Origin: Azospirillum brasilense
GTDB taxonomy: Bacteria > Pseudomonadota > Alphaproteobacteria > Azospirillales > Azospirillaceae
Assembly: GCF_007827815.1 (NCBI RefSeq)
Contig: NZ_VITH01000008.1
Coordinates: 248,001 to 312,000 of the forward strand
Length of the DNA stretch: 64,000 nucleotides
Direction of reading: 5' to 3'
The translations under genes and the position numbers were made by a program. The notes below the pieces were generated by a model, which worked only from the letters and a program-made list of their open reading frames with translations, made no database searches and was not told the origin of the DNA. Shown here piece after piece: positions 8,538 to 18,524 of this stretch. The stretch's first letter is position 1; every line of letters starts with the position of its first letter.

Positions 8538-9431
8538 ATGGACATGACGCACCGGACCGCGCTTCCCGTCAAGCTTCCCGCCAAGCGTCCCTCGGCCGCC
8601 CTCGTCGCCGGTCTCGTCGCCGGATTGGGCGCGGCGGTCACCGGGCTGCTCCCCCTGCCCGCCCTGGCGCAGCGCTGGCAGTTGGACTACCGCGTCCATG
8701 TCGGCGGCGTGGCCGTGCTCGATGCGCGGGCCGAACTGACCCTGACCGAGGGCCGCTACAGCGTTCAGGTCAACGCCGCGACGGACGGCTTTCTGGGGCG
8801 CCTGTTTCCCTGGGAAACGCAATCCTTGAGCGTCGGCACGGTGCGGTCCGACGGCGTCTCGCCGATCCGCCACACCCAATCCGGCGTCCTGCGCGGCTCC
8901 CCGCGGACGGTCACCCTCGATTACGGCCCGGATGGAAGCGTCCGCTCCCAGGTCTCCCCGCCGCCGGCGGAGGAGGACCGCGACCCTGTCCCCGAGAACC
9001 TCACGCGGCAGACCCGCGACCCGCTGAGTGGCGTCCTTGAGATGCTGATGGCGGGGCTGCACGGTGAGGGATGCCAGCGCACGGTGCCCATTTATGACGG
9101 GCGGAGGCGCTACGACATGATCTTCACGGACCGGGGAATGACCATGATCGGGGCGTCGCGCCATTCGGTGTTCACCGGCGCGGCACGGCAATGCCGGGTG
9201 TCGCACAATCCGATCGCCGGCTACGAGCGCACGCCACGCCAAGCCTTCTGGCAGCGCGGCGGAGGGCGGGAGGAACGCCCGCCCGTCGATTTGTGGATCG
9301 CTCCGGTGGAAGGGGCCGGCCCGCCCCTGCCCGTCCGGCTGGAGACCGACAGCGGATTCGGCGGGGTGGTCATCCACCTCACCGCCGCCCACAAGACCGA
9401 CCAGACGGCGGAGCGCCCCGCCCCGCCTTAA
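8538..9431 (+). CDS. DUF3108 domain exported protein
   Basis: 297 residues. A basic N-terminus, a hydrophobic stretch at about residues 24-44 and the LPALAQ cleavage-type site suggest Sec export to the periplasm. The mature part starts WQLDYRVHVGGVAVLDARAEL, and a central GFLGRLFPWETQSLSVG matches the DUF3108 pattern of a beta-rich outer-membrane-associated domain. Function is unknown for this family; some members sit near cell-envelope genes. Two closely spaced in-frame ATGs (8538 and 8544) are possible starts. It diverges from the tRNA genes. Confidence 0.75.
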   Translation: MDMTHRTALPVKLPAKRPSAALVAGLVAGLGAAVTGLLPLPALAQRWQLDYRVHVGGVAVLDARAELTLTEGRYSVQVNAATDGFLGRLFPWETQSLSVGTVRSDGVSPIRHTQSGVLRGSPRTVTLDYGPDGSVRSQVSPPPAEEDRDPVPENLTRQTRDPLSGVLEMLMAGLHGEGCQRTVPIYDGRRRYDMIFTDRGMTMIGASRHSVFTGAARQCRVSHNPIAGYERTPRQAFWQRGGGREERPPVDLWIAPVEGAGPPLPVRLETDSGFGGVVIHLTAAHKTDQTAERPAPP

Positions 9432-9435
9432 CGGA

Positions 9436-9714
9436 TCAGGCGCGCCCGACGCCGCCGCTGCCGACGGTGGGGTGGTAGAGCAGGTCGGCCATCGGCCGCT
9501 CGGCCAGCGCCTGCTCGCACAGGCGGTTGAACTCAGCCATCTTGCGCTGGAGGTCGCTGTGGTGCGCCATCATCCGGTCGAAGTCGGCGGTGGCCGAGTC
9601 GATCTGGCTGTTGGCCGGGGTGCGGGCGGCGTTGTGGCCTTCGATGGACAGAGCGTCGGCGGAGAGGGTGTTGCCGGTCTGGGTCTTACCGGGGAAGGCA
9701 AGGATCTGGGCCAT
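9436..9714 (-). CDS. Small conserved-looking protein of unknown function, 92 residues
   Basis: Starts at the ATG at 9714 with AGGAGA about 9 bases upstream. It is soluble, begins MAQILAFPGKTQTG and has a helical middle (FDRMMAHHSDLQRKMAEFNRLCEQAL) that could form a short coiled coil. No catalytic motif was recognised. It ends 4 bp from the convergent DUF3108 gene. A perfect CtrA-type box lies about 70 bp upstream, so it may belong to a cell-cycle or motility regulon. Confidence 0.65.
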   Translation of the reverse strand: MAQILAFPGKTQTGNTLSADALSIEGHNAARTPANSQIDSATADFDRMMAHHSDLQRKMAEFNRLCEQALAERPMADLLYHPTVGSGGVGRA

Positions 9715-9783
9715 CGGGTGTCTCCTTCGCTCACCACCATTCGATGCACCCATCCAACTACATTTACCTTTCGTTAGCCACCG

Positions 9784-9798
9784 TTAATCTCTCGTTAA
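9784..9798 (-). promoter_or_regulatory. Perfect CtrA-type box TTAA-N7-TTAA
   Basis: TTAA at 9784-9787 and 9795-9798 are separated by exactly 7 bases (TCTCTCG), with CC following the second half. A third CGTTAG lies one helical turn away at 9773. It sits upstream of the 92-residue gene on the minus strand. The motif match is seen; regulation is inferred. Confidence 0.6.
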
Positions 9799-9860
9799 CC
9801 ATGACAAGAAGGAGACCTACGGCAAAGCCTTCGCTGCCCCCGCGAAGCCGGCCATCCCGT

Positions 9861-10556
9861 TCAGCGGCCCAGGCGCCGCAGGGCGTCCGGCAGGTCGGCG
9901 ATGCGGTCGAGCAGCAGGTCGGCGCCCAGCTCCTGCACGGGCATGCGGGGATAACCGTAGGTCATCGCCACCACCGGCACCCCGGCGGCACGGGCGGCGG
10001 TCACGTCGTTGCGGTTGTCGCCCACCATCGCGGCGCGGCCCCCGCCCAGCGCCTCGACCACCCAGGACAGGTGGCGCCCGTCGGGCTTCTTCACCGGCAG
10101 CGTGTCGCCGCCGGCCAGCGCGCCGAACAGGGGCGACAAGCCCAGCGCGTCCAGCAGCTTCCGGGTGATGCGCTCCGGCTTGTTGGTGCACAGCCCCAGC
10201 TTCACGCCGCCCTCGGCCAGCGCCGCCAGGGTTTCCGGGACGCCGGGATAGAGCACCGGAGGCTCGTCGTCCTGGAAGTAGTCGTCGAGGTAATCGGCCA
10301 GGGCCATCCGCAGCGTCTCCTCGGCCAGGGCGTCGCCCGTCGCCGCGAAGGCCTGCCGGACGAGCGCGGCCGAGCCGTCGCCCACCATGCCGCGCACCTG
10401 GGCCTCGCTGAGGGCCGGGCGGTCGAAGCGGGACAGGGTGCGGTTGAGGACTCGGGTCATGTCCCGCGCGCTGTCGATCAGCGTGCCGTCCAGGTCGAAG
10501 ACGACCGCGGAAAAGGGAATGGCGACGGGCGCGGCAGCGGGCATGGCAGCGGGCAT
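9861..10556 (-). CDS. gph: Phosphoglycolate phosphatase, HAD family
   Basis: 231 residues. It hydrolyses 2-phosphoglycolate formed by DNA repair or the RuBisCO oxygenase reaction. HAD motif I is VVFDLDGTLIDSARD, motif II is LGLCTNKPE, motif III is the Lys in LPVKKPDGRHL, and motif IV is MVGDNRNDVTAAR. The LCTNKP and KKPDG blocks are typical of Gph. Two ATGs at 10556 and 10544 precede the motif; neither has a strong ribosome site, and I chose the outer. The reading frame runs much further upstream through non-coding sequence. It is divergent from glmU with a 304-bp intergenic region. Confidence 0.88.
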   Translation of the reverse strand: MPAAMPAAAPVAIPFSAVVFDLDGTLIDSARDMTRVLNRTLSRFDRPALSEAQVRGMVGDGSAALVRQAFAATGDALAEETLRMALADYLDDYFQDDEPPVLYPGVPETLAALAEGGVKLGLCTNKPERITRKLLDALGLSPLFGALAGGDTLPVKKPDGRHLSWVVEALGGGRAAMVGDNRNDVTAARAAGVPVVAMTYGYPRMPVQELGADLLLDRIADLPDALRRLGR

Positions 10557-10860
10557 GGCGGATATCCCAGGGTGTTCGAAGACGGGCGAATACCTCCTTC
10601 GATAGCACGCCCCTCCCCCGGCGGCGACCCCCAGTTCCCGCGCCCCACCCCCGGCATAGGCCCTTCGGCGCCGACGGCGCGGGATGCGTACACCCTCGGG
10701 CCGCGATTTGTGTATGTCAGATTGACACAAAAGTTGACTTGGGGTCCCGGCGCCGGATGTGGCACTCAATGCTTGAGGACTGACTGTTTGCCCGGATTTT
10801 GATGCGCTCGCTTTTCCACCCGTCCGCCATAACCCGTTTCCAATACTGCAGGGATATCCG
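10557..10860. other. Intergenic region between divergent gph and glmU
   Basis: 304 bp with no supported gene. The left half is GC-rich; the right half contains an AT-richer stretch around 10705-10740 with TTGACA and TTGACT hexamers that could serve glmU, but no convincing -10 partner can be fixed by eye. AGGGATATCCG precedes the glmU ATG. Confidence 0.4.
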
Positions 10861-12216
10861 ATGACTCCGCAACGCCCGCTCGCCTGCGTCATTCTCGCCG
10901 CCGGCAAAGGCACCCGCATGAAGTCGGACCTGCCGAAGGTCCTGCACCGCGTGGCCGGCCAGCCGATGGTCGGCCACGTCCTGTCCGCGGTGCGGGCGCT
11001 CGACCCCGACCATGTCGTCGTCGTGGTCGGCCCCGGCATGGACAATGTGGCCGACGCCGTCGCCCCCTACCCCACCGCCGTGCAGCACGAGCAGCGCGGC
11101 ACCGCCGACGCCGTGCGCGCCGCCTTCGGCCTGCTGGAAGGCTTCGACGGCGACGTCGTGGTGCTCTACGGCGACACCCCGCTGGTCACGCCGGACACGC
11201 TGCGCGCCATGGTCGCCGCGCGGCGCCAGCCGAGCGACCCGGCGGTGGTCGTGCTGGGCATGCGCCCCGACGATCCCGGCGCCTACGGCCGCCTGATCCT
11301 GAACGCCCGCGGCGGGCTGGAGAAGATCGTCGAGTATCTCGACGCCTCGGAGGAGGAGCGGCAGGTCACCCTGTGCAACGCCGGCCTGATGGCCTTCGAC
11401 GGCGCGCGGATGTTCGACCTGATCAGCCGCATCGGCAACAGCAATGCCAAGAGCGAATACTATCTCACCGACGTGGTCCAGATCGCCCGCAGCAACGGCA
11501 TGGCCTGCGCGGTGGTCGAGGCCGCCCCGGCGGAGGTCGTCGGCGTCAATTCCCGCGCCGAACTGTCGGAGGTGGAGAAGCTGATCCAGCGCCGCCTGCG
11601 CAAGGCCGCCATGGACAACGGCGCCACCCTGACCGATCCGGACAGCGTCACCTTTTGCGTGGACACCCGCCTCGGCCGCGACGTGATCGTCGGCCCGCAT
11701 GTGGTGTTCGGCCCCGGCGTGGTCGTCGCCGACCGGGTCGAGATCAAGGCCTTCAGCCATCTGGAGCAGGTGCGCGTGGACAGCGGCGCCCAGGTCGGCC
11801 CCTACGCCCGCCTGCGCCCGGGGGCGGAGATCGGCCCCGACGCCCACATCGGCAACTTCGTCGAGATCAAGAACGCGAAGATCGAGGCCGGCGCCAAGGT
11901 CAACCACCTGACCTACATCGGCGACGCGCGGGTGGGGGCGAAGGCCAACATCGGCGCCGGGACCATCACCTGCAATTACGACGGCTACGCCAAGAGCCAC
12001 ACCGACATCGGCGCCGGGGCCTTCATCGGCTCCAACACCGCGCTGGTGGCCCCGGTCACGGTGGGCGACGGCGCGATCGTCGGGGCGGGCAGCGTGGTCA
12101 CCACCGACGTGGAGGGCGACGCGCTGGTCGTGGCGCGCGGGCGCCAGCAGGCTTACACCGGCTGGGCCAAGCGTTTCCGCGAACGGAAGCAAAACGAGAA
12201 AGCGAAAAAGGCGTAA
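10861..12216 (+). CDS. glmU: Bifunctional GlcNAc-1-P uridyltransferase / GlcN-1-P acetyltransferase
   Basis: 451 residues. It makes UDP-GlcNAc, the precursor of peptidoglycan and lipid A. The N-terminal nucleotidyltransferase half starts with VILAAGKGTRMKSDLPKVLH and contains QHEQRGTADAV and LYGDTPLV. The C-terminal left-handed beta-helix has the hexapeptide-type repeats, with VEIKNAKI, NHLTYIGDARVG and the acetyl-CoA/substrate block TITCNYDGYAKS. Full length. glmS follows 57 bp downstream, so the pair supplies consecutive activities of amino-sugar synthesis and is probably one transcript ended by the terminator at 14132. Confidence 0.97.
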   Translation: MTPQRPLACVILAAGKGTRMKSDLPKVLHRVAGQPMVGHVLSAVRALDPDHVVVVVGPGMDNVADAVAPYPTAVQHEQRGTADAVRAAFGLLEGFDGDVVVLYGDTPLVTPDTLRAMVAARRQPSDPAVVVLGMRPDDPGAYGRLILNARGGLEKIVEYLDASEEERQVTLCNAGLMAFDGARMFDLISRIGNSNAKSEYYLTDVVQIARSNGMACAVVEAAPAEVVGVNSRAELSEVEKLIQRRLRKAAMDNGATLTDPDSVTFCVDTRLGRDVIVGPHVVFGPGVVVADRVEIKAFSHLEQVRVDSGAQVGPYARLRPGAEIGPDAHIGNFVEIKNAKIEAGAKVNHLTYIGDARVGAKANIGAGTITCNYDGYAKSHTDIGAGAFIGSNTALVAPVTVGDGAIVGAGSVVTTDVEGDALVVARGRQQAYTGWAKRFRERKQNEKAKKA

Positions 12217-12273
12217 GATTGCCCCGGTTGACCGTTCACCCGGCCCCGGCCATCATTCAGGAGTTGCAGGTTC

Positions 12274-14100
<1,827 letters not shown>

Positions 14101-14131
14101 GGCGGCCCCGTCGACCACGGTTCAGCGACAG

Positions 14132-14165
14132 AAAAAGCCCCCGTCCAAGCGGCGGGGGCTTTTTT
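14132..14165 (+). terminator. Rho-independent terminator after glmS
   Basis: Stem AAGCCCCCG / CGGGGGCTT with a short loop, an A-tract on the left and a run of T on the right, 31 bp after the glmS stop. The A-tract makes it symmetrical, so it also serves the convergent DUF882 gene. Confidence 0.9.
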
Positions 14166-14186
14166 CGTTTCCTCACGGAAGGCCGG

Positions 14187-14774
14187 TCAGGAGGCCCACT
14201 GCCGCTTCGGGCCGACGTCGACATGGACGAAATTGCTGTCCGGGTAATAGCCCACCCCGCCGCCGCGCAGGCTGAGCGCCGCGCGTTGCAGAGTGCGCAG
14301 CGGCAGGCCGGGCACCCGCAGGTCGATGGCCTTGCCCTGCATGTGGAAGCTGTTCTGGGCGACGCCGCTGCCGTCCTGCTCGCGCAGCCAGGCGTTGGAT
14401 TCTGGGGAACGGTAGCCGGAGATGATGTGCACCGGCGTCTTGCCCCCGACCTTGCGGGTCAGCGCGTGCAGCAGGTCGAGAAGCTTGGGGTCGATGGGAT
14501 GCACCGCACCGGTGCGGTGATCGCGGAGCAGATGGTTGATCTCCCGCAGGCCGTCGCGCTGGTAGCGGCCCTTGGACCAGTATTCAGCCCGCACCCGCTC
14601 GCCGGTGTGGAGGTTGAGCAGGACCAATTGCCGCGGCGGGGCGCGCAAAGCCGCCTCCGACACCTCCGGTGCCATCACCATCCCGGCGGCGGCCGTCGCC
14701 AGACCGATGCGCAACAGTTCCCTCCGGCCGAGCTTGGCTGCTGGGGTCGGTTGGAATTTGGCCTCGGTCATCAT
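14187..14774 (-). CDS. Tat-exported DUF882 / M15-type peptidase-like protein (YcbK-like)
   Basis: 195 residues. The N-terminal GRRELLRIGLATAAAG is a twin-arginine signal followed by an AA-rich hydrophobic core and a cleavage-type site near SEAAL. The mature domain has HIISGYRSPESN, NSFHMQGKAIDLR and NFVHVDVG, supplying the conserved His, Asp and His zinc ligands of the peptidase M15 fold. Homologues act on or bind cell-wall peptides in the periplasm; the exact substrate is unknown. Start is ambiguous between tandem ATGs at 14774 and 14771; GGAGG overlaps closely and suits 14771 better. It converges on glmS. Confidence 0.82.
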   Translation of the reverse strand: MMTEAKFQPTPAAKLGRRELLRIGLATAAAGMVMAPEVSEAALRAPPRQLVLLNLHTGERVRAEYWSKGRYQRDGLREINHLLRDHRTGAVHPIDPKLLDLLHALTRKVGGKTPVHIISGYRSPESNAWLREQDGSGVAQNSFHMQGKAIDLRVPGLPLRTLQRAALSLRGGGVGYYPDSNFVHVDVGPKRQWAS

Positions 14775-15181
14775 GCCTCCATGGGGTCCCGAACGGAGCG
14801 GCGCATGGACCGCCCCCTTTTTGTCCGATGCCTTTTGGCGGCAGAGCCCCCGCTTCTGTCAAGAAACCAATGGTTAACGTCTTTAAAACGCCCAGATTTC
14901 CTGGACTTATGGGATGGCCGTGCGCGGGTTGGAACGGTGGCGCGTCGCGTTACAAGAGTGAAACACGACGGCCCGTCCTCCGATTCGCCTCCCCGATTCG
15001 CTTCCGGATCGCCGGTGCCGGAGCCATGCCCCCGACGGCTCACGGAACCGGTCGTGACAAGGGCAGGGTAAAAAACGGCAACCATAAGAGGTACTGCCGT
15101 GACCTTTACCGTTTAGTCTTCGGTAAGGAATCTACCCCCATAGTTTGGATAGCGAAAACAACCCCCGTTCGATTGCTGCCC
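14775..15181. other. Intergenic region, no supported gene
   Basis: About 400 bp between the divergent DUF882 and pentapeptide genes. The frame of the pentapeptide gene is open through most of it, but the predicted residues are Arg/Pro-rich and the composition shifts to AT-richer sequence at 15070-15170, which looks like promoter or leader DNA. TTAA-N5-TTAA at 14874 has the wrong spacing for CtrA. Confidence 0.4.
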
Positions 15182-16489
15182 GTGCCCCCCGTCGCCACAG
15201 CCCCCGCGCCGGCACCCTCCTATCTTCGGCCCGACCAGTTGGCCGAAGTGCTGGACCGGCACGCCCGCTGGATCAAGGGCCAGCCGGGCGGCGCGCGCGC
15301 CAACCTGGCGCTGGCCGATCTGGAGGGCGCGGATCTGTCGCAGCGCGACCTGCGCGGCGCCCGGCTGGTCGGGGCGAAGCTGGCGCGCAGCCGGCTCAGC
15401 GGCACCAACCTCGCCGGTGCCGACCTCTTCGGCGTGGACCTGCGCGACGCCGACATCACCCGCGCCAACCTGATGCAGACGGATTTGCGCGGCGCGCGGC
15501 TGCGCTCCGCCGACTTTTCCAACGCCAATCTGCGCGACGCCGACCTGCGCGCCGGCACGCTGGAACCGGGTGGCTGCGCCCGCCGCGGCACCGGTCCGGA
15601 TGTCCAGGACGCCGAAGCCACCCGGCAGACCCACCGGACCGCCCTGGCCCGTCTTCAGGGCGGCGCCACGGCGGAGGGCGGCATTCCGACCGACCTGACC
15701 GGCGCCGTGCTGGCCGGGGCCAACCTGACCGAAGCCGATCTGTGCGGAGCGGTGCTGCAGAACGCCGACCTCTCCGGCGCGGTGCTGACCGACGCCAACC
15801 TGTCCGGGGCGCGGCTGAACGGGGCCAACCTGACCGGCGCCCTGCTGGACGGCTGCACCTTCGACAACGCCGATCTGGTCGGCACGCGGATGGTCGATTG
15901 CGATCTTTCGCAGGCCAAGCTTGGCGCCGCCTGCCTGACCCGCCCGATCGACAGCATGGGGTCGGAAATCCAGCGGGCGATTTTCGACCATGAGCGCTGG
16001 ATCGACAGCGTCGGCCAGCGCGGCGAACGCGCCGACCTGGATGGCACGGACCTCAGCCGCGCCGATCTGCGCGGCGTCAATCTCAGCGCGGCCTCGTTGC
16101 GCGGCGCCAACCTGTCCGACGCGGCGCTGACCGGCGCCCGGCTGATGATGGCCGACCTGTCCGGCGCCAATCTGGAGCACGCGAACCTCATGGGCGCCGA
16201 CCTGTCCGGCGCCAACCTCAGCTTCGCCCGGCTGACCGGGGCCGACCTGACGCGGGTCAACCTCGGGCCGGCGGAGATCAAGGACCCCAGCGGACGGCCC
16301 ACCGGCCGCTCCTGGGCCGCCAACCTGATGGGCGCCGACCTGCGGCAGGCGATGCTCACCGATTCCCGCATGGTCCAGGCCAACCTGACCGACGCCGACC
16401 TGGAGAACGCCGACCTGGACGGGGCGGATCTGGCCGGCGCGAAGCTGCAGCGCGCCCATCTCAAGGGCAAGGCGCCGCGGCGGCGCTGA
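15182..16489 (+). CDS. Pentapeptide-repeat protein, two-block
   Basis: About 435 residues from a GTG at 15182; the start is uncertain (a TTG at 15173 is also possible, and no strong ribosome site is visible). It contains two right-handed quadrilateral beta-helix blocks of A(D/N)LXX repeats, about residues 30-130 and 165-260, then a third block to the C-terminus. The first block is introduced by LDRHARWIKGQPGGARANL and the third by DHERWIDSVGQRGERADL, the same H-x-x-W-x(4-5)-G-x-R-A-x-L lead-in. No enzyme domain is visible; such helices usually act as protein-binding scaffolds or DNA mimics. It is a paralogue of the PilZ fusion at 50844, sharing the lead-in modules and the block order. Confidence 0.8.
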   Translation: MPPVATAPAPAPSYLRPDQLAEVLDRHARWIKGQPGGARANLALADLEGADLSQRDLRGARLVGAKLARSRLSGTNLAGADLFGVDLRDADITRANLMQTDLRGARLRSADFSNANLRDADLRAGTLEPGGCARRGTGPDVQDAEATRQTHRTALARLQGGATAEGGIPTDLTGAVLAGANLTEADLCGAVLQNADLSGAVLTDANLSGARLNGANLTGALLDGCTFDNADLVGTRMVDCDLSQAKLGAACLTRPIDSMGSEIQRAIFDHERWIDSVGQRGERADLDGTDLSRADLRGVNLSAASLRGANLSDAALTGARLMMADLSGANLEHANLMGADLSGANLSFARLTGADLTRVNLGPAEIKDPSGRPTGRSWAANLMGADLRQAMLTDSRMVQANLTDADLENADLDGADLAGAKLQRAHLKGKAPRRR

Positions 16490-16576
16490 CCCGCTTCCCT
16501 TCGCTCCACCACCGTCATCATCCCGCAAAGGATCGCGGGGCATAGTGCGGCACCTCGATCCGCCGGACGGTCCGCC

Positions 16577-16885
16577 ATGCCCGCCACCCCTCCCCACCCC
16601 CCGCTCCTTCTCCTTCAGCGGCGTGGCGCCTTGCGCCTGATCGCCGCCGTCATTCCGGCCGTCATCCTGGCCCTGTTCGCCCGCCCCGCGCGGGCCGAGG
16701 ACCCGCGCCTGTCCGACGTCTGGCGGTGCGGCGGCGGCGATTGCCCCGGCTACGAGTACCACCCCCGCGTCGGCGACCCGGAGCATGGCGCGCCGGCCGG
16801 CACCGCCTTCCAGGACCTGCCGGCCGACTGGTTTTGCCCGCGCTGCGGCGCCGGCAAGCCGGATTTCCGCCGGATGGGCGACTGA
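16577..16885 (+). CDS. Exported or membrane-anchored rubredoxin-like protein
   Basis: 102 residues. Residues 18-40 are hydrophobic and end in ARPARAED, so a signal peptide or anchor is likely. The rest is a rubredoxin domain: [16 protein letters not shown], then [23 protein letters not shown]. The second iron knuckle is the normal C-P-x-C-G. The first is C-x4-C-P-G-Y instead of the usual C-x2-C-G-Y, two residues longer. Rubredoxins carry one electron on a single Fe(Cys)4 site; partners here are unknown. Export is unusual for the family. It is 87 bp downstream of the pentapeptide gene on the same strand. Confidence 0.75.
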   Translation: MPATPPHPPLLLLQRRGALRLIAAVIPAVILALFARPARAEDPRLSDVWRCGGGDCPGYEYHPRVGDPEHGAPAGTAFQDLPADWFCPRCGAGKPDFRRMGD

Positions 16886-16935
16886 CCCGCACATAGCTCT
16901 TGCCATACCGAGCATAATCAGCAAATATTGCGGCT

Positions 16936-17391
16936 ATGGACGATACAGACCGCAAAATCATCGCGCACATCCAACGGGATGGACGCGCTTCCTACGCCGA
17001 CATCGGGACGGCGGCCGGACTGTCGGTGTCCGCCGTGAACGAGCGGCTGAAGAAGCTGCAGGCCAACGGCGTGATCCAGGGCTGGGGGGCGCGGCTGTCG
17101 CCCAAGGCCGCCGGGTTGGACGTGCTGGCCTTCGTCGACGTGCTGCTCGACCGTCCCGAGCATGACGCGCCCTTCCGAGACGCCATGCGCGCCACGGCGG
17201 CGGTTCAGGAGTGCCACCACGTCACCGGGGACTGGTCCTATCTGCTCAAGGTGCGCGTGGCCGACACGGAGGCGCTGGAACGCTTCCTCTCCGACCGGCT
17301 GAAGGCGCTCCCCGGCGTCGTGCGCTCCCACACCGTGATCGCGCTCTCCTCGGTCAAGGAGACGCCGGTCCTTCCCATCGAATCAGATTGA
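16936..17391 (+). CDS. Lrp/AsnC-family transcriptional regulator
   Basis: 151 residues. The N-terminal winged helix-turn-helix is DRKIIAHIQRDGRASYADI followed by GLSVSAVNERLKKLQANGVI; the C-terminal RAM ligand-binding domain contains VQECHHVTGDWSYLLKVRV and ends SSVKETPVLPI. Such proteins sense amino acids and often control a neighbouring exporter. The LysE-family gene starts 22 bp downstream on the same strand, so an amino-acid-responsive export unit is a reasonable inference. The ligand is unknown. Confidence 0.92.
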   Translation: MDDTDRKIIAHIQRDGRASYADIGTAAGLSVSAVNERLKKLQANGVIQGWGARLSPKAAGLDVLAFVDVLLDRPEHDAPFRDAMRATAAVQECHHVTGDWSYLLKVRVADTEALERFLSDRLKALPGVVRSHTVIALSSVKETPVLPIESD

Positions 17392-17413
17392 CGCCTTTGT
17401 TGGAGCATTCGCC

Positions 17414-18043
17414 ATGGACGCGCTGCCCGCCCTGCTGAAGGGCCTGATCATCGGATTCAGCATCGCCGCCCCGGTCGGGCCGATCGGGCTTCTGTGCATC
17501 CGGCGCACCCTGGCCGACGGGCCGGCGCACGGCTTCGTCAGCGGGCTGGGCGCCGCCAGCGCGGACGCGGTCTATGGCGCCATCGCCGGCTTCGGGGTGG
17601 CCCTGGTCACCGACGCGCTGCTCGGCGCGCAGGTCGCGCTGAAGCTGGTCGGCGGGCTGATGCTGCTGTGGCTGGGCTGGAGCACCCTGCGCGCCCGTCC
17701 GGCGGAGCGCGCCGCGGACGCCCGCGGCGGCGGCGGCGGCGGTCTGGCCGGGGCCTACGCCTCCACCTTCGCGCTGACGCTCGCCAATCCGGCGACGATC
17801 CTCAGCTTCGCCGCGGTGTTCGGCGGGCTGGGGGTGTCGGCGGGGGATGGAAGCAGCACCGGTGTCGCCGCCCTGCTCGTCGCGGGCGTCTTCCTCGGTT
17901 CGGCGATGTGGTGGTTGGGGCTCAGCGCCTCGGTCGGGGCGTTCCGGCGCCGGGTCACGCCCGCCGCCATGCTATGGGTCAACCGCGTTTCGGGCGCGGT
18001 GCTGGGAGCGTTCGGGATCGCGGCCCTCGCCTCTCTGCTGTGA
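17414..18043 (+). CDS. LysE/RhtB-family amino-acid exporter
   Basis: 209 residues with about six hydrophobic segments. The N-terminus LLKGLIIGFSIAAPVGPIGLLCIRRTL has the conserved A-P-G/V-P turn of the LysE family, and LTLANPATILSFAAVFGGLG is the second family signature. It exports amino acids or related metabolites across the inner membrane. GGAG lies about 9 bases before the ATG. The 22-bp gap from the Lrp gene suggests co-transcription and local control. Confidence 0.92.
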   Translation: MDALPALLKGLIIGFSIAAPVGPIGLLCIRRTLADGPAHGFVSGLGAASADAVYGAIAGFGVALVTDALLGAQVALKLVGGLMLLWLGWSTLRARPAERAADARGGGGGGLAGAYASTFALTLANPATILSFAAVFGGLGVSAGDGSSTGVAALLVAGVFLGSAMWWLGLSASVGAFRRRVTPAAMLWVNRVSGAVLGAFGIAALASLL

Positions 18044-18072
18044 GGCGAAATGCGCCGGTCACCCGAGGCAAT

Positions 18073-18201
18073 TCAGAACAGAATGGTCACAGGGCCACCC
18101 AGCGCGACCGCGGCGACGATCAGGATGGCCACCGCCGTCAGCTTCTCCGCCGCCGACCAGCGCTGCCAATCCTTCTTGAAACTCTTGAATTCCTGGGCCA
18201 T
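18073..18201 (-). CDS. Small single-pass membrane protein, 42 residues
   Basis: The ATG at 18201 has GGAGG 6 bases upstream, which is a strong start. The protein begins MAQEFKSFKKDWQRWS and ends with one hydrophobic helix (about residues 22-41). The amphipathic, basic N-terminus followed by a helix is typical of small inner-membrane peptides. No family recognised. A near-consensus CtrA-type box lies 57 bp upstream. The larger open frame continuing upstream to 18507 is not supported. Confidence 0.6.
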   Translation of the reverse strand: MAQEFKSFKKDWQRWSAAEKLTAVAILIVAAVALGGPVTILF

Positions 18202-18257
18202 GGCAACCTCCGCCATCCCTGACTGTCCGTGTTGAGAGCGACATTGGACGCTTCCAG

Positions 18258-18272
18258 TTGATGTTTGGTTAA
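18258..18272 (-). promoter_or_regulatory. CtrA-type box, 7 of 8
   Basis: TTGA-TGTTTGG-TTAA, one mismatch from TTAA-N7-TTAA, 57 bp upstream of the 42-residue membrane protein. Match seen; function inferred. Confidence 0.35.
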
Positions 18273-18524
18273 CGTCACCCGGAAACTCTTTCATCCATCG
18301 CAATGCCACAGGTAATCGGAAGAAAAACTGATGCAAGTCAAATAGAGGGCAAAAGCGGGTACAATTTTCGGCATCCCCCATGCGGAGGCCCCCGGGCGCG
18401 TTCCGCGTCCTCCGGATGGAAGGGTTTCCACCGACGGTCCGATGCCCCAAATCCCTTTGGACACCCATCGACGCGTCGGCGCCGGACAAGCCTGACCGAG
18501 CCCACAAGACACGAGGTGCTGGCG

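Noticed and set aside
14874..14886. TTAA pair upstream of the DUF882 gene as a CtrA box
   Set aside because: The spacer is 5 bases, not 7.
14669..15181. Upstream extension of the pentapeptide protein
   Set aside because: Arg/Pro-rich, overlaps the DUF882 gene antisense, and passes through promoter-like AT-rich sequence.
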